Shown here piece by piece: positions 40,200-53,974 of a stretch of DNA of 64,000 bases. Under the pieces are notes generated by a model, which saw only the letters and a program-made list of their open reading frames with translations, did not search any database and was not told the origin of the DNA. A program made the translations under genes and the position numbers. Each line of letters opens with the position of its first letter. Positions within the stretch are counted from its first letter, which is position 1. Origin of the DNA: Microbacteriaceae bacterium 3FA27C10 (GTDB lineage Bacteria > Actinomycetota > Actinomycetes > Actinomycetales > Microbacteriaceae); assembly GCA_005502775.1 (NCBI GenBank), contig SCNI01000002.1:62001-126000 (forward strand), read 5' to 3'.

Positions 40200-41408
40200 C
40201 TACAGGCCTGCAGCGGCGCGGATCTCCTCGACCCGGTCGAGGCGCTCCCAGGTGAACTCCGGGAGCTCGCGGCCGAAGTGGCCGTAGGTGGCCGTCTTGG
40301 CGTAGATCGGGCGCAGCAGGTCGAGGTCCTCGATGATCGCGGCAGGCCGCAGGTCGAACACCGAGCGGAGGGCGGTCGTGATGGCCTCGTCGCTCATCAC
40401 GCCGGTGCCGAAGGTCTCCACGTAGAAGCCCACGGGAGCGGCCTTGCCGATGGCGTAGGCGATCTGCACCTCGAGACGCGTCGCGAGGCCGGCGGCCACC
40501 GCGTTCTTCGCCACCCAGCGCATGGCGTACGCGGCCGAGCGGTCGACCTTCGACGGGTCTTTCCCGCTGAACGCGCCGCCGCCGTGACGGGATGCCCCGC
40601 CGTAGGTGTCGACGATGATCTTGCGGCCCGTGAGCCCGGCGTCGCCCTGAGGGCCGCCGATCTCGAAGCGGCCGGTGGGGTTGATGAGGGTTCGCACCTG
40701 GGAGAAGTCGAGCGACACTCCCTGGGCCTCGGCGCTCTCGAGCACGGGGCGGATGACGACCTCCTCCACCTCGTGGCGCAGCTCGTCGAGCTCGATGAAG
40801 GGCGCGTGCTGGGTGGAGAGCACCACGGTGTCGATGGTCTTCGGCACGACGCCGTCGTAGCCGATGGTGACCTGGGTCTTGCCGTCGGGGCGGAGGTAGC
40901 CGAGCAGTCCCTCCTTGCGCACGGTCGCGAGACGCTCGGAGAGGCGGTGCGCGAGCCAGATCGGCAGTGGCATCAGCTGGGGCGTCTCGGTGGTGGCGTA
41001 GCCGAACATGATGCCCTGGTCGCCGGCGCCCTGGCGGTCGACCTCGTCGGTCGACGAGCCCTCACGGGTCTCGAAGGCGTTGTCGACCCCCTGCGCGATG
41101 TCGGGCGACTGCCCGCCGATCGACACCGAGACTCCGCAGGAGCGGCCGTCGAACCACACGTCCGATGAGGTGTAACCGATCGAGGTGATCTTCTCGCGCA
41201 CGATCGCGGGGATCTCGACGTAACCCTTGGTGGTCACCTCGCCCGCCACGTGCACGAGGCCCGTGGTGACGAGGGTCTCCACGGCGACGCGCGAGTGCGG
41301 GTCGACCGTCAGAAGGGCGTCGAGGATGCTGTCGGAGATCTGGTCGCAGATCTTGTCCGGGTGCCCTTCGGTGACGGACTCGGACGTGAACAGGCGAAGA
41401 GAGGTCAT
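40200..41408 (-). CDS. metK: S-adenosylmethionine synthase
   Basis: Makes SAM from methionine and ATP. The 402-residue protein begins with [20 protein letters not shown] (catalytic His and metal ligands). It carries [16 protein letters not shown], the P-loop-like [19 protein letters not shown], and a C-terminal end [10 protein letters not shown]. The start overlaps the coaBC stop (ATGA), and priA begins 2 bases past its stop. No SAM riboswitch was seen; metK is inside an operon with no leader of its own. Confidence 0.98.
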   Translation of the reverse strand: MTSLRLFTSESVTEGHPDKICDQISDSILDALLTVDPHSRVAVETLVTTGLVHVAGEVTTKGYVEIPAIVREKITSIGYTSSDVWFDGRSCGVSVSIGGQSPDIAQGVDNAFETREGSSTDEVDRQGAGDQGIMFGYATTETPQLMPLPIWLAHRLSERLATVRKEGLLGYLRPDGKTQVTIGYDGVVPKTIDTVVLSTQHAPFIELDELRHEVEEVVIRPVLESAEAQGVSLDFSQVRTLINPTGRFEIGGPQGDAGLTGRKIIVDTYGGASRHGGGAFSGKDPSKVDRSAAYAMRWVAKNAVAAGLATRLEVQIAYAIGKAAPVGFYVETFGTGVMSDEAITTALRSVFDLRPAAIIEDLDLLRPIYAKTATYGHFGRELPEFTWERLDRVEEIRAAAGL

Positions 41409-42640
41409 TGTGCTCCTGATAGGGCGGCGGCGAACACTCCGAGAATGTCATCGGCCACCGACGACTTGCTGCCGGATGCCTCGAAAACTATATCGCCGGA
41501 TGCGTCCAGAACTGTGACGGTGTTGCTCTCGGTTGCGAAACCGGTGGTCCAGCCCACTCCGTTCAGCACGAGGAAGTCGCAGCCCTTGCGGGCGATCTTG
41601 GCGCGGCCGAGCGCGAGCAGCTCGTCGTGCGAGCCCACGGTCTCGGCCGCGAAGCCCACGATCACCCGGCCGTTCCGCGGCCCGGCGGAGATGGTGGCGA
41701 GCACGTCCGGGTTCTGCACGAGCTCCAGGCTCAGCCGTTCCCCGGTGTCGGCCTTCTTGATCTTGGCGTCGGAGACGGCGACGGGCCGGTAGTCGGCGAC
41801 GGCGGCCGCCATCACGGTGAGGTCGTGCCGGGCGGAGGCCTCGACGGTCGCCGCCAGCAACTCCTCGGTCGTCTCCACCCGCACGAGGTCGACGCCCACG
41901 GGAGGCTCGACCTCGATGTGGGCGGCGATGAGGGTGACCCGCGCGCCGCGGTCGCGGGCGGCGGCCGCGATGGCCGCACCCTGACGGCCGCTCGAGCGGT
42001 TGCCCAGGTAGCGCACCGGGTCGAGGGGCTCGCGGGTGCCGCCGGCGGTCACGAGCACACTGCGCCCCTCCAGGTCGCGGATGCGCGGGGCCGGCGACTC
42101 CGAAGAGTCCGCCGACGCGCCCGCGACGGCCAGCGCCGCCGTCACGATGTCGTCGGGCTCGGCCATCCGGCCCTGGCCTTGGTCCTTCCCCGTGAGCTGC
42201 CCGCTGACGGGCCCCACGAGGTGCACCCCTCGTGAGCGCAGGGTGACGATGTTGGCCACGGTGGCAGGGTTCTGCCACATCTCGGTGTGCATCGCGGGCG
42301 CGAGCACGAGCGGAGCGCGGGAGGCGAGCACCGTGGTGCCGAGCAGGTCGTCGGCGAGACCCGCGGCGAGCTTCGCGATGGTGTTCGCGGTCGCCGGGGC
42401 GATGACGATGAGGTCGGCGGCCTGGCCCAAGGCCACGTGCCGCACTTCGGCCACGGCCTCGTAGAGGTCGGTGTTGACCGTGTTGCGTGAGATCGCCTCG
42501 AGCGTGGGGCGCCCGACGAAACGGAGGGCAGCCTCGGTGGCCACCACGTGCACGTCGTGCCCCGCCAGAACGAGGCCACGGATGACGTTCACGGCCTTGT
42601 AGGCCGCGATGCCACCCGTGATCCCGACGACGATGTTCAA
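41405..42640 (-). CDS. coaBC: Bifunctional phosphopantothenoylcysteine decarboxylase / phosphopantothenate-cysteine ligase
   Basis: Two steps of coenzyme A synthesis in one 411-residue protein. The N-terminal FMN-binding CoaC half (1 to about 185) has [13 protein letters not shown], the active-site histidine of [30 protein letters not shown] and the substrate clamp [12 protein letters not shown]. The CoaB half begins [24 protein letters not shown] and has [10 protein letters not shown] and KIKK. It follows rpoZ after 38 bases and overlaps metK. Confidence 0.97.
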   Translation of the reverse strand: MNIVVGITGGIAAYKAVNVIRGLVLAGHDVHVVATEAALRFVGRPTLEAISRNTVNTDLYEAVAEVRHVALGQAADLIVIAPATANTIAKLAAGLADDLLGTTVLASRAPLVLAPAMHTEMWQNPATVANIVTLRSRGVHLVGPVSGQLTGKDQGQGRMAEPDDIVTAALAVAGASADSSESPAPRIRDLEGRSVLVTAGGTREPLDPVRYLGNRSSGRQGAAIAAAARDRGARVTLIAAHIEVEPPVGVDLVRVETTEELLAATVEASARHDLTVMAAAVADYRPVAVSDAKIKKADTGERLSLELVQNPDVLATISAGPRNGRVIVGFAAETVGSHDELLALGRAKIARKGCDFLVLNGVGWTTGFATESNTVTVLDASGDIVFEASGSKSSVADDILGVFAAALSGAQ

Positions 42641-42678
42641 TTGGATTCCCTGCGTGTGCGAGGTGCGGATCCGACCGG

Positions 42679-42942
42679 CTATTCGATCGGCGCGGCGGCG
42701 CGGACGGTGAGCTTGTCCTCGTTGATCTCGTGCATGGCCACGGAGAGCGGCTTGTCGTCGATCGTGGAGTCGACCAGCGGCCCGACGTTGTCGAACAGGC
42801 TGCCCTCGTGCAGGTCGGCGTAGTAGTCGTTGATCTGGCGAGCGCGCTTCGAGGCGAAGATCACCAGGGCGTACTTCGAGTCGACCTTCGAGAGAAGTTC
42901 GTCGATGGGCGGGTCGATGATGCCGAGCTTGTTGGTGGGCAT
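42679..42942 (-). CDS. rpoZ: RNA polymerase omega subunit
   Basis: The 87-residue omega chain assists assembly of the beta' subunit. It shows the characteristic [29 protein letters not shown], the conserved RAR-IN segment, and the C-terminal [15 protein letters not shown]. It lies between gmk (7 bases) and coaBC, the standard order in actinobacteria. Confidence 0.96.
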   Translation of the reverse strand: MPTNKLGIIDPPIDELLSKVDSKYALVIFASKRARQINDYYADLHEGSLFDNVGPLVDSTIDDKPLSVAMHEINEDKLTVRAAAPIE

Positions 42943-42949
42943 TGTGTGC

Positions 42950-43864
42950 TTACTCCTTGCCGTGAAGGTCAGTCGCCTTCTGAATCTGCATCAATTCTAC
43001 GACCTCCGCCGCCGCGGCCCGCACATCGCGGTTCACGACGCGGTAGTCGAACTCGTCCTGGGCCGCCAATTCGACCCGTGCGGTGGTCAGTCGGCGCTCC
43101 TGCTCCTCGAGCGTCTCGGTGCCGCGGCCGATCAGCCGGCGCACCAGCTCCTCCCAGGTCGGGGGCAGCAGGAAGACCAGTGTCGCCACCGGCATCGCCT
43201 GCTTCACCTGACGGGCACCCTGGATGTCGATCTCGAGCAGAACGCTCTTGCCGGCAGCCAGGGCGGCATCGATCGGAGGACGCGGGGTGCCGTAGCGCGA
43301 CTTGTTGTGCACCACGGCCCACTCGAGGAACTCGCCGGCTTCGATCATCCGGTCGAACTCCTCGTCGCTGACGAAGTAGTAGCTCACGCCGTCGACCTCA
43401 CCCGGGCGCGGCGCGCGCGTGGTGGCCGAGACCGAGAGCAGCACCTCGGGATAGTTCTCCCGGATGTAGGTCGAGACGGTGCCCTTGCCCACCGCGGTGG
43501 GCCCGGCGAGCACCACGAGGCGACTGAGACCGGTGTTCTCCACGACGGGGGCGCGCTTCACGAGGAACTCGCGCAGACGCTCCTGCTGGTGCACGCCGAG
43601 GCCGGAGAGGCGTTTCGACGAGGCGATCTCGAGCCGCGTCATGATGCGGTCGACGCGGATGGGGCCGAGCCCGGGGATGCTCAGGAGCAGGTCACGCACA
43701 CGCAGGGTGGCTTCGATGCTCTCAGTGCTGGTGAGGGCGGTCTCGAGCACGGAGACGGCGCTCAGCCGGCGCTCGTTCACCGCGTTCTTCACTGCCGCAC
43801 GGGCGCGGCGGGCGGCGACGGCGGCGCGCGAGGCGGCCGCGCGGTCGACCTCGGGCGGGTTCAC
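42950..43864 (-). CDS. gmk: Guanylate kinase with N-terminal integration-host-factor (mIHF) domain
   Basis: A 304-residue fusion in one continuous frame. Residues 1 to about 105 match the actinobacterial mIHF nucleoid protein ([53 protein letters not shown]). From about 112 a complete guanylate kinase follows: P-loop GPTAVGKGT (121-129), [34 protein letters not shown], and DIQGARQVK. The GTG start at 43864 overlaps the pyrF stop as GTGA, so the mIHF part belongs to this ORF. In mycobacteria and streptomycetes the two are separate adjacent genes. The protein would convert GMP to GDP and may also bind DNA. Confidence 0.95.
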   Translation of the reverse strand: MNPPEVDRAAASRAAVAARRARAAVKNAVNERRLSAVSVLETALTSTESIEATLRVRDLLLSIPGLGPIRVDRIMTRLEIASSKRLSGLGVHQQERLREFLVKRAPVVENTGLSRLVVLAGPTAVGKGTVSTYIRENYPEVLLSVSATTRAPRPGEVDGVSYYFVSDEEFDRMIEAGEFLEWAVVHNKSRYGTPRPPIDAALAAGKSVLLEIDIQGARQVKQAMPVATLVFLLPPTWEELVRRLIGRGTETLEEQERRLTTARVELAAQDEFDYRVVNRDVRAAAAEVVELMQIQKATDLHGKE

Positions 43865-44735
43865 GCGATCACCTCGCTCACGAGCCGGGAGTCGTTCTCG
43901 ATCGCCGTGGCGAGGCCATCGGGGCCGTGCCCGAGGATCGAGCGCGAGACGCTCACGATCACGTCGGGCGCGAGCGGTCCGAACACGTGCGGGATGGCCG
44001 AGAACTCGGCACCCTGGAAGCCGAAGCCCGGCGCGAGCACCGGCGTGGTGCTGAGGCCGCGCACGGCCTCGGCCGTGAAGCCGTACTCGTCGAGGCGCTT
44101 CGTGGCTCCGAGCACCAGTCCGAAGTCGCCGAGCCGGGTGCGGTCGGTGTTGCGGGCAGCCACGCCGTCGGCCACGAGGCGGGAGACCGACTCCCCCGAG
44201 GGCGTGCGTGCGGTCTGCAACTCGCGCGACTCCGGGTTGGAGGTCGCGCTCAGCACGAACAGGCCCTTGCCGTTCCGCTCGGCGAGGTCGAAGAGCGGGG
44301 CGAGCGCGCCGACGCCGGTGAAGGCCGTCACCGTGAGCGCGTCCACCTCGAGCGGTGAGCCCGCGGTGAGCCAGGCGGCACCGTAGCCGTCGTTCGTGGA
44401 ACCGATGTCTCCGCGCTTCGCGTCGCCGATCACGAGCAGCCCGGCTGCGCGGGCCGCGGCGAGCACATCCTCCAGCGCCGCGAAGCCGGCCGATCCGTAG
44501 GCCTCGAAGAAGGCGACCTGGGGTTTCACGATGCCGGCGCGCGGCGCGGCCCCGACCGCCTCGACCACGGCGAGGCCGAAGGAGCGCACGCCGGAGGCAT
44601 CCGCCCGGAGCCCCCACTGCTCGAGCAGGTAGGGGTGTGGATCGATGCCCACGCAGAGATGCCCGCTCGCCCCGAAGGCGGCGTCGAGGCGCGAGCCGAA
44701 GCTCGGCCCCGCGCCGGTGCCGGAATGCCCGTCGC

Positions 44736-44739
<4 letters not shown>
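43861..44739 (-). CDS. pyrF: Orotidine 5'-phosphate decarboxylase (type 2)
   Basis: Forms UMP from OMP. The 292-residue protein is of the longer TIGR02127 type found in actinobacteria: [17 protein letters not shown] at the N-terminus, [15 protein letters not shown], and the catalytic [31 protein letters not shown] and [10 protein letters not shown] follow. Its ATG overlaps the carB stop, and its stop overlaps the GTG of gmk. Confidence 0.96.
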
Positions 44740-48046
<3,307 letters not shown>

Positions 48047-48047
<1 letters not shown>

Positions 48048-49237
48048 TACTGGTTGTCTCCTTCGGAGGGGGCCTCGACGAAGTGCGCGTCGGCCTCGAG
48101 GGCCGCGGTCTTCTTCGCCAGGATCATGTCGCGGAAGCGGTCGAACAGGTACATGGAGTCGTGCGGGCCGGCGGCGGCCTCCGGGTGGTACTGCACCGAG
48201 AAGGCGTCGATGTCCAGGCACCGGATGCCCTCCACCACGTCGTCGTTGAGGCTCACGTGGCTCACCTCGACCCGGCCGAAGCCGGCGGGCGAGTCGACCA
48301 CGCCCTCGCGGGGGGCGTCGACCGCGAAACCGTGGTTCTGCGAGGTGATCTCGACCCGGCCCGTGGTCTTGTCGAGCACCGGCTGGTTGATGCCGCGGTG
48401 GCCGAATGGCAGCTTGTAGGTGCCGAAGCCGAGCGCGCGGCCGAGCAGCTGGTTGCCGAAGCAGATGCCGAAGTAGGGCGTGCCGGTGCGCAGCACCTCG
48501 CGCAGCAGCTGCACGTGGGTCTCGGATGCCTCCGGGTCGCCCGGTCCGTTCGAGTAGAAGAGCGCGTCGGGCGCGAGCTCCTCCACCTCTGCGGCCGACA
48601 CCGACTCGGGCAGCACCTCCACGTCGAAGCCGCGCTCCGCGAGGTAGTTCAGCGTGGAGGTCTTCACGCCGAGATCGAGCACCGCGACCGAGCCGATGCG
48701 CTCGCCCACGGCCGGCACCTGGTAACGCGTGGCGGTCGAGACCTCGGCCGAGAGGCTGCGGCCGGTCATCTCGGCGCCCGAGCGCACCGCGTTGAGCTGG
48801 TCGGTCTGGCTCAGCTCGTAGTCGGGGCCGGAGAAGATGCCGGCGCGCATGGCGCCGAAGTTACGGATGTGGCGGGTGACCGCGCGGGTGTCGACGCCGG
48901 AGATGCCCACCACGCCGTCGGTCTGCAGGTCGTCGTCGAGCGAGCGCTGCGCGCGGAAGTTCGACACGACCCGGGAGGGGTCGCGCACGACGTAGCCGGC
49001 CACCCAGATCTTCGACGACTCCTTGTCGGTGTCGTTCACGCCGGTGTTGCCGATGTGCGGGGCGGTCTGCATCACGATCTGGCCGGCGTAGCTCGGGTCG
49101 GTCAAGGTCTCCTGGTAGCCGGTCATGCCGGTCGCGAAGACGGCCTCGCCGAGGGTGCGGCCGCGCGCGCCGTACGCACGGCCCTCGTAGCGTCGACCGT
49201 CTTCCAGCACGAGAACGGCGGGTTCGGTGGTGATCAC
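48047..49237 (-). CDS. carA: Carbamoyl phosphate synthase small chain (glutaminase)
   Basis: The 396-residue subunit releases ammonia from glutamine for CarB. The N-terminal domain begins [17 protein letters not shown]. The class I amidotransferase domain carries [11 protein letters not shown], the nucleophile in [19 protein letters not shown], and the catalytic His-Glu pair in [14 protein letters not shown]. The start is GTG at 49237, with an AGGAAGGAAC ahead and a GTGA overlap with the PH-like gene's stop. Confidence 0.97.
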
Positions 49238-49779
49238 GACGAGGTTCCTTCCTGTTGCGGGATGCCCGGGTGGGGCACGAGGGTGTTGGCGGCCGCGATG
49301 AGGCGGTTCGCGTCGCCCAGTTCGGTGGCGCGGAGGTAGCTCTCGACCTCCGCGGGGCCGTCGGCCGAGTCGAAGACCCAGTCGATGCGAACGAGTCCGC
49401 CCGATTCGACCACGCGGTCGATGGTCCAGGTCGAGGTGCCGACCGAGCGCAGGGCGTCGCGGGAGACGAAGGTCTCCGGTTCGCCCGGGATGACGATCGA
49501 GATGCCCGACTCCCAGACGGTGAGCACTCCCCGCCCGCGGAACGCGAGGCCGGGGATGGTGAGCCGGTTCAGCGGGTCGCCGGCGGCCGTGGTGGCCACG
49601 TAGAGGACGGGCGCGACGGCGAGCTCGCGGCCCCGGGCATCCGGAGCCGGTCCCGCCGTGGTGCGGTCGAAGGCCGATTGACGACGGCGGCGTCCGCGCC
49701 AGGCCCACACCATGGCGCCGAGCGCGGCGAGCAGGAGCAGCACCACCACGGTGACGGGCACGATCATGTCGGGGTTCAT
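49234..49779 (-). CDS. PH-like membrane protein of the pyrimidine operon
   Basis: A 181-residue protein with one N-terminal membrane helix ([23 protein letters not shown]), a basic RGRRRR stop-transfer and a cytoplasmic domain of beta character. The latter may have a PH-like fold ([37 protein letters not shown]). The same kind of gene stands between pyrC and carA in other actinobacteria (Rv1382 in M. tuberculosis is the counterpart by position). Function unknown. Both ends overlap neighbours by four bases (ATGA with pyrC, GTGA with carA). Confidence 0.8.
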   Translation of the reverse strand: MNPDMIVPVTVVVLLLLAALGAMVWAWRGRRRRQSAFDRTTAGPAPDARGRELAVAPVLYVATTAAGDPLNRLTIPGLAFRGRGVLTVWESGISIVIPGEPETFVSRDALRSVGTSTWTIDRVVESGGLVRIDWVFDSADGPAEVESYLRATELGDANRLIAAANTLVPHPGIPQQEGTSS

Positions 49780-51167
49780 CCGGCGATCCCCTGCCCGGAC
49801 GGCCCGGCCGCGAGTTCGCCCGACGCGAAGGTCGCGGCCTCGGAGGGGTCGGCCAGCTCGCCGTCGCGGAGCGTCGCGAAGCCGTGGTGGAAGGTCCAGC
49901 GCACGCTGCCCGAGAGCGTCATGCCCTCGTAGGGCGTGTTCGTCGACTTGCCGTGCAGCCGGTCGAGAGTGAAGGTGCTGCGCGCCGCGGGGTCCACGAG
50001 CGTGAGATTGGCCGGGCTGCCGTCCTCGAAGGAGTGGCTGTGCCCCGGGAGCCGGCCGATGCGCGCGGGCGTGTTGGAGAGCACGCGGGCCACGTCGTCC
50101 CAGCCGAGCAGCCCGGAGTCGACGAGCGCGGTCTGCACGACGGGCAGCGCCGACTCGAGCCCGACCATGCCGAAGGAGGCGGCATCCCACTCGCTTTCCT
50201 TGCTCTCGCGCGGATGCGGGGCGTGGTCGGTGGCCACGATGTCGATGGTGCCGTCGGCGAGCCCCTCGCGGAGCGCCTGCACGTCTTCGTCGCGCCGCAG
50301 CGGCGGATTCACCTTGAAACGCGCGTCGTAGCTGCGCACCAGGTCTTCGGTGAGCAGCAGGTGGTGCGGGGTGGCCTCGGCGGTCACCGCGATGCCCCGG
50401 GCCTTCGCCCAGCGGATGACGTCGACCGAGCCGGCCGTCGAGAGGTGGCACACATGCAGGCGCGCTCCCACGTGTTCGGCGAGCAGCACGTCGCGGGCGA
50501 TGATCGACTCCTCCGCCACCGCCGGCCAGCCCTTGAGGCCGAGCTCGGAGCTCAGGGCGCCCTCGTTCATCTGGGCGTTCTCGGTGAGCCGAGGGTCTTG
50601 CGCGTGCTGTGCGATGACCCCGTCGAAGGTCTTCACGTACTCGAGGGCGCGCCGCATCAGGAGCGAGTCGTGCACGCACTTGCCGTCGTCGGAGAACACC
50701 CGCACGGCCGCGCGCGACTGCGCCATGGCGCCGATCTCGGAGAGCCGCTCCCCCGCGAGGCCCACGGTGACGGCGCCGATCGGCCGCACGGTGGCGTAGC
50801 CGGCCCGGGCGCCGAGCGCCTGCACCTGCTCGACCACGCCGGCGGTGTCGGAGACCGGCAGCGTGTTGGCCATCGCGAAGACGCTCGTGAAGCCGCCGGC
50901 CGCGGCGGCGCGCGTGCCGGTGAGCACGGTCTCGCTCTGTTCGAAGCCGGGCTCGCGCAAGTGGGTGTGCAGGTCGACGAGTCCGGGCAGCGCCACCAGG
51001 CCCGCCGCGTCGATCACGACGGTTCCGGATGCGCCGGTGCCGGCCCCGGGCGCCGTCGACACGATGCGCCCGTTCTCGATCAGGATGTCGGTCACCGTGC
51101 CGTCGGGCAGCATGGCGCCCTTCAGCAGGGAGCGTGTGCCGCCCGGCCGGATGCTCGTGTCGCTCAC
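49776..51167 (-). CDS. pyrC: Dihydroorotase
   Basis: Closes carbamoyl aspartate to dihydroorotate. The 463-residue class I (long) enzyme has the zinc ligands [13 protein letters not shown], a DDGKCVHDS region, [20 protein letters not shown] and the catalytic aspartate in [10 protein letters not shown]. The start is GTG at 51167, overlapping the pyrB stop as GTGA. It lies in the operon order pyrR-pyrB-pyrC. Confidence 0.97.
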   Translation of the reverse strand: MSDTSIRPGGTRSLLKGAMLPDGTVTDILIENGRIVSTAPGAGTGASGTVVIDAAGLVALPGLVDLHTHLREPGFEQSETVLTGTRAAAAGGFTSVFAMANTLPVSDTAGVVEQVQALGARAGYATVRPIGAVTVGLAGERLSEIGAMAQSRAAVRVFSDDGKCVHDSLLMRRALEYVKTFDGVIAQHAQDPRLTENAQMNEGALSSELGLKGWPAVAEESIIARDVLLAEHVGARLHVCHLSTAGSVDVIRWAKARGIAVTAEATPHHLLLTEDLVRSYDARFKVNPPLRRDEDVQALREGLADGTIDIVATDHAPHPRESKESEWDAASFGMVGLESALPVVQTALVDSGLLGWDDVARVLSNTPARIGRLPGHSHSFEDGSPANLTLVDPAARSTFTLDRLHGKSTNTPYEGMTLSGSVRWTFHHGFATLRDGELADPSEAATFASGELAAGPSGQGIAG

Positions 51168-52120
51168 GCCTGTGCCTCTCGTTCGCCGGACAGCAGCAGG
51201 TAGAGGACCGCCATCCGGATGGACACCCCGTTCGCGACCTGTTCGAGGACCGTCGACTGCGCCGAGTCGGCCGCGCCGGCCGAGATCTCGAGTCCACGGT
51301 TCATCGGTCCGGGGTGCATCACAATGCTATCCGGGCGCAGGCGCCCGAGCCGCTCGTCGTCGAGGCCCCACTGCCTCGCGTACTCGCGGGCCGTCGGGAA
51401 GTAGGCGGCGTTCATCCGCTCGCTCTGGATGCGCAGCATCATCACCACGTCGGGCTGGGTGAGCGCGAGGGTGGCGTCGAGGTCGTAGGAGACGTCGACC
51501 GGCCAGCTCGCGGTGCCGAGCGGCACGAGGGTGGCGGGCGCCACGAAGGTCACGGTGGCGCCGAGCGTGCGCAGCAGCCACAGGTTCGAGCGGGCCACGC
51601 GGGAGTGCAGGATGTCGCCCACGATCACGACGCTCACCCCGTCGAGGTCGCGGCCTCGGCTTGCGCCCGGGAACAGGCGACGCCGCATGGTGAAGGCGTC
51701 GAGCAGCGCCTGGGTGGGGTGCTCGTGGGTGCCGTCGCCGGCGTTCACGATGCGGGCGTCGATCCAGTCGCTCTGGGCGAGCACCTGCGGTGCGCCGGAG
51801 GCGGAGTGCCGGATGACGACCCCGTCTGCTCCCATCGCGGCCAGGGTCTGCGCGGTGTCCTTCAGGCTCTCGCCCTTCGACACGCTCGAGCCTTTGGCGC
51901 TGAAGTTGATGACGTCGGCCGAGAGCCGCTTGGCAGCCGCCTCGAAGGAGATGCGGGTGCGCGTGGAGTCCTCGAAGAAGAGGTTCACCACGGTCTTGCC
52001 GCGCAGGGTCGGGAGCTTCCTGACCTCGCGGTTCTGCACATCCGCCATGTCCTCGGCGATGTCGAGGATCTGGATGGCCTCGTCGCGAGTGAGGTCTTTC
52101 GTGCTCAGGAGATGTCTCAT
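51164..52120 (-). CDS. pyrB: Aspartate carbamoyltransferase catalytic chain
   Basis: Joins carbamoyl phosphate and aspartate, the committed pyrimidine step. The 318-residue chain shows the carbamoyl-phosphate motif [36 protein letters not shown] and [30 protein letters not shown] is near the C-terminus. No pyrI regulatory gene is present. The start overlaps the pyrR stop (ATGA). Confidence 0.98.
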   Translation of the reverse strand: MRHLLSTKDLTRDEAIQILDIAEDMADVQNREVRKLPTLRGKTVVNLFFEDSTRTRISFEAAAKRLSADVINFSAKGSSVSKGESLKDTAQTLAAMGADGVVIRHSASGAPQVLAQSDWIDARIVNAGDGTHEHPTQALLDAFTMRRRLFPGASRGRDLDGVSVVIVGDILHSRVARSNLWLLRTLGATVTFVAPATLVPLGTASWPVDVSYDLDATLALTQPDVVMMLRIQSERMNAAYFPTAREYARQWGLDDERLGRLRPDSIVMHPGPMNRGLEISAGAADSAQSTVLEQVANGVSIRMAVLYLLLSGEREAQA

Positions 52121-52665
52121 GCTCCGGGCGCCTCCTCGATGCTGACCTCTTCGGTGCCGTCGATGCTCTCGAGCCGCACGTTGATGCGCTCCTCGCGGGA
52201 GGTGGGCAGGTTCTTGCCCACGAAGTCGGCGCGGATCGGCAACTCGCGGTGGCCGCGGTCGACGAGCACGGCGAGGCGCACCGCCCGCGGACGGCCGAGG
52301 TCGTTCAGGGCGTCGAGCGCGGCGCGGATGGTGCGTCCGGAGAACAGCACGTCGTCGACCAGCACCACCGTCTTGCCGTCGATTCCCTGCCGGGGCACCT
52401 GGGTGGGGCTCGGGGTGCGGGTGGGGTGCCGCGCGAGGTCGTCGCGGTACATCGTGATGTCGAGGGAGCCCACCATCTCGGCCGGAACGGCACCGGGTTC
52501 GATGCCCGCCACGATCGCCCCGATGCGTTCCGCGAGAACGGAGCCACGGGTCGGGATGCCCAGGATCACGAGATCAGCCGCTCCCCGGTTGGACTCGAGG
52601 ATCTCGTGCGAGATCCGAGTCAACGCCCGGGCTATGTCAGCCTGCTGCAGCACTGTGCGCGCCAC
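52117..52665 (-). CDS. pyrR: Pyrimidine operon regulator / uracil phosphoribosyltransferase
   Basis: PyrR binds pyr mRNA when UMP is plentiful and has weak uracil phosphoribosyltransferase activity. The 182-residue protein has the PRPP-binding motif [22 protein letters not shown] and the family segments [25 protein letters not shown] and [22 protein letters not shown]. The start is GTG at 52665, six bases after a perfect GGAAGGAGG. It is the first gene of the pyrimidine operon. Confidence 0.97.
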   Translation of the reverse strand: MARTVLQQADIARALTRISHEILESNRGAADLVILGIPTRGSVLAERIGAIVAGIEPGAVPAEMVGSLDITMYRDDLARHPTRTPSPTQVPRQGIDGKTVVLVDDVLFSGRTIRAALDALNDLGRPRAVRLAVLVDRGHRELPIRADFVGKNLPTSREERINVRLESIDGTEEVSIEEAPGA

Positions 52666-52680
52666 GACCGACCTCCTTCC

Positions 52681-52700
52681 CCGCCTCTCGGACGGACTTA
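52681..52700 (-). promoter_or_regulatory. Candidate PyrR-binding RNA loop at the pyrR ribosome-binding site
   Basis: On the minus strand the leader reads TCCGAGAGGC (52692-52683), matching the UCC-n-GAGAGG core of known PyrR-binding loops. It is closed by a short CCG/CGG stem and is followed at once by the Shine-Dalgarno GGAAGGAGG (52680-52672). PyrR bound here would block ribosomes, as described for translational repression of mycobacterial pyr genes. Confidence 0.55.
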
Positions 52701-52725
52701 AAGGATGTGCTGGTTACTTCGTCAA
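52697..52725 (-). promoter_or_regulatory. Candidate promoter of the pyr operon
   Basis: TTGACG (52720-52725) and TTTAAG (52697-52702) are separated by 17 bases. A start near 52690 would cut into the PyrR loop. A second -10 candidate, TAGGGT (52725-52730), would start near 52718 and keep the loop intact but lacks a good -35. The two cannot be ranked by eye. Confidence 0.35.
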
Positions 52726-52822
52726 CCCTAGCAGGATCTGCCGGTGGGCCCTCCGTCCGGCACCCCGTCCCCACCCGCGCACACGGTGTCGGGTTCGACG
52801 GGCTTTCGCGCCCGATCACCGC

Positions 52823-52847
52823 AACGACGGAGCACCGCTCCGTCGTT
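52823..52847 (-). terminator. Hairpin downstream of nusB
   Basis: AACGACGGAGC (52823-52833) and GCTCCGTCGTT (52837-52847) form a perfect 11-base stem with a three-base loop, 61 bases past the nusB stop. It is built from the ACGACGGA word also found in imuA'. On the plus strand, TCCGTCGTTC also occurs a second time at about 52861-52870. Confidence 0.6.
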
Positions 52848-52907
52848 CATCAGAACTTCCGTCGTTCCAACACGGCGTGCGGCCGTGAGTCCGAGGCGAC
52901 CGGCGCC

Positions 52908-53318
52908 TCAGGCCGACTCGGCGACCTTGCCCAGGACGCCGTTGATGAAGCCGGAGCTGTCGTCGGTCGAGAGGGTCTTCGCCGCCTCGACGGCTTCGGC
53001 GATGGCCACCGAGGAGGGCACCTCGTCGTTGTAGAGGATCTCCCAGATCGCGATCCGCAGGAGCGCGCGGTCGACCGTGGGCATCCGTGCGATCGTCCAG
53101 CCCTGCGAATAGGTCTCGATGGTCTCGTCGATCTCGGCCGCGTGGTCCATCACGCCGTCGACGATGTCGCGGGCGTAGAGCCACGAGGTCTGGCGGTCGG
53201 GCTCGCTCGCGGCGCGCCCGGCCTCGGCGGCCAGGCTCTCGGCCACCGGGATCTGCCGCACATCGGCGGCGTAGAGGATGTCGAGGGCCCGCTTACGGGC
53301 CTTCGTGCGTGCGCTCAA
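52908..53318 (-). CDS. nusB: Transcription antitermination factor NusB
   Basis: Binds boxA RNA with NusE in rRNA antitermination. The 136-residue all-helical protein starts SARTKARKRALDILYAADV and has the family segments YARDIVDGVMDHAAEIDE and TIARMPTVDRALLRIAIWEILY. It also has the C-terminal SVAIAEAVEAAKTLSTDDSSGFINGVLG. The start codon is TTG at 53318, nine bases past the efp stop. This is supported by the conserved N-terminus. Confidence 0.95.
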   Translation of the reverse strand: MSARTKARKRALDILYAADVRQIPVAESLAAEAGRAASEPDRQTSWLYARDIVDGVMDHAAEIDETIETYSQGWTIARMPTVDRALLRIAIWEILYNDEVPSSVAIAEAVEAAKTLSTDDSSGFINGVLGKVAESA

Positions 53319-53327
53319 CGACGGAAC

Positions 53328-53888
53328 CTAGTTGACCCGGCCGAGGTAGTCGCCCGTGCGGGTGTCGACCTTGACCTTGGTGCCGATCTCGAGGAACAGC
53401 GGAACCTGGATCTCGTAGCCGGTCTCGACGGTGGCGTTCTTGGTACCGCCGGTCGAGCGGTCGCCCTGCAGGCCCGGCTCGGTGTAGGTGATCTCGAGCA
53501 CGACGGAGGCGGGGAGCTCGACGTAGAGCGGCTCGTCGCCGGTGAGCGCGATGGTGGCCATCTGCTGCTCGAGCATGAAGTTGGCCGCCTCGCCCACGAT
53601 GGCGCCGGGGATGGTGATCTGGTCGTAGTCGGTCGTGTCCATGAACACGTAGTCGTCGCCGTCCTTGTACAGGTACTGGAAGTCGCGGCGGTCGACATTG
53701 GCCGTCTCGATCTTCGCGCCCGCGTTGAAGGTGCGGTCGACGAGCTTGCCCGTGCGCACGTTCTTGATCTTGGTGCGCACGAACGCTCCACCCTTGCCGG
53801 GCTTGACGTGCTGGAACTCGATGACGTTCCAGAGCTGGCCGTCGATGTCCAGCACGGTGCCGTTCTTGATGTCGTTCGTTGAAGCCAT
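53328..53888 (-). CDS. efp: Elongation factor P
   Basis: Relieves ribosome stalling at polyproline. The 186-residue protein has the three EF-P domains: an N-terminal KOW-like domain with the tip loop [15 protein letters not shown] (the modified lysine position is present), and OB domains containing [13 protein letters not shown] and [15 protein letters not shown] at the C-terminus. It sits between aroQ and nusB, the standard order. Confidence 0.98.
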   Translation of the reverse strand: MASTNDIKNGTVLDIDGQLWNVIEFQHVKPGKGGAFVRTKIKNVRTGKLVDRTFNAGAKIETANVDRRDFQYLYKDGDDYVFMDTTDYDQITIPGAIVGEAANFMLEQQMATIALTGDEPLYVELPASVVLEITYTEPGLQGDRSTGGTKNATVETGYEIQVPLFLEIGTKVKVDTRTGDYLGRVN

Positions 53889-53974
53889 GAAAAAGGTGAT
53901 CCGTTTCGAAGAGTGTGGGGTGCGACCGGCGTTTCGGTCCTGAAAGAGTGTAGCGGTTCAGGCCTGAGGACGGC

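Noticed and set aside
41409-41470. SAM riboswitch ahead of metK
   Set aside because: metK overlaps coaBC by four bases, so there is no leader in which a riboswitch could fold.
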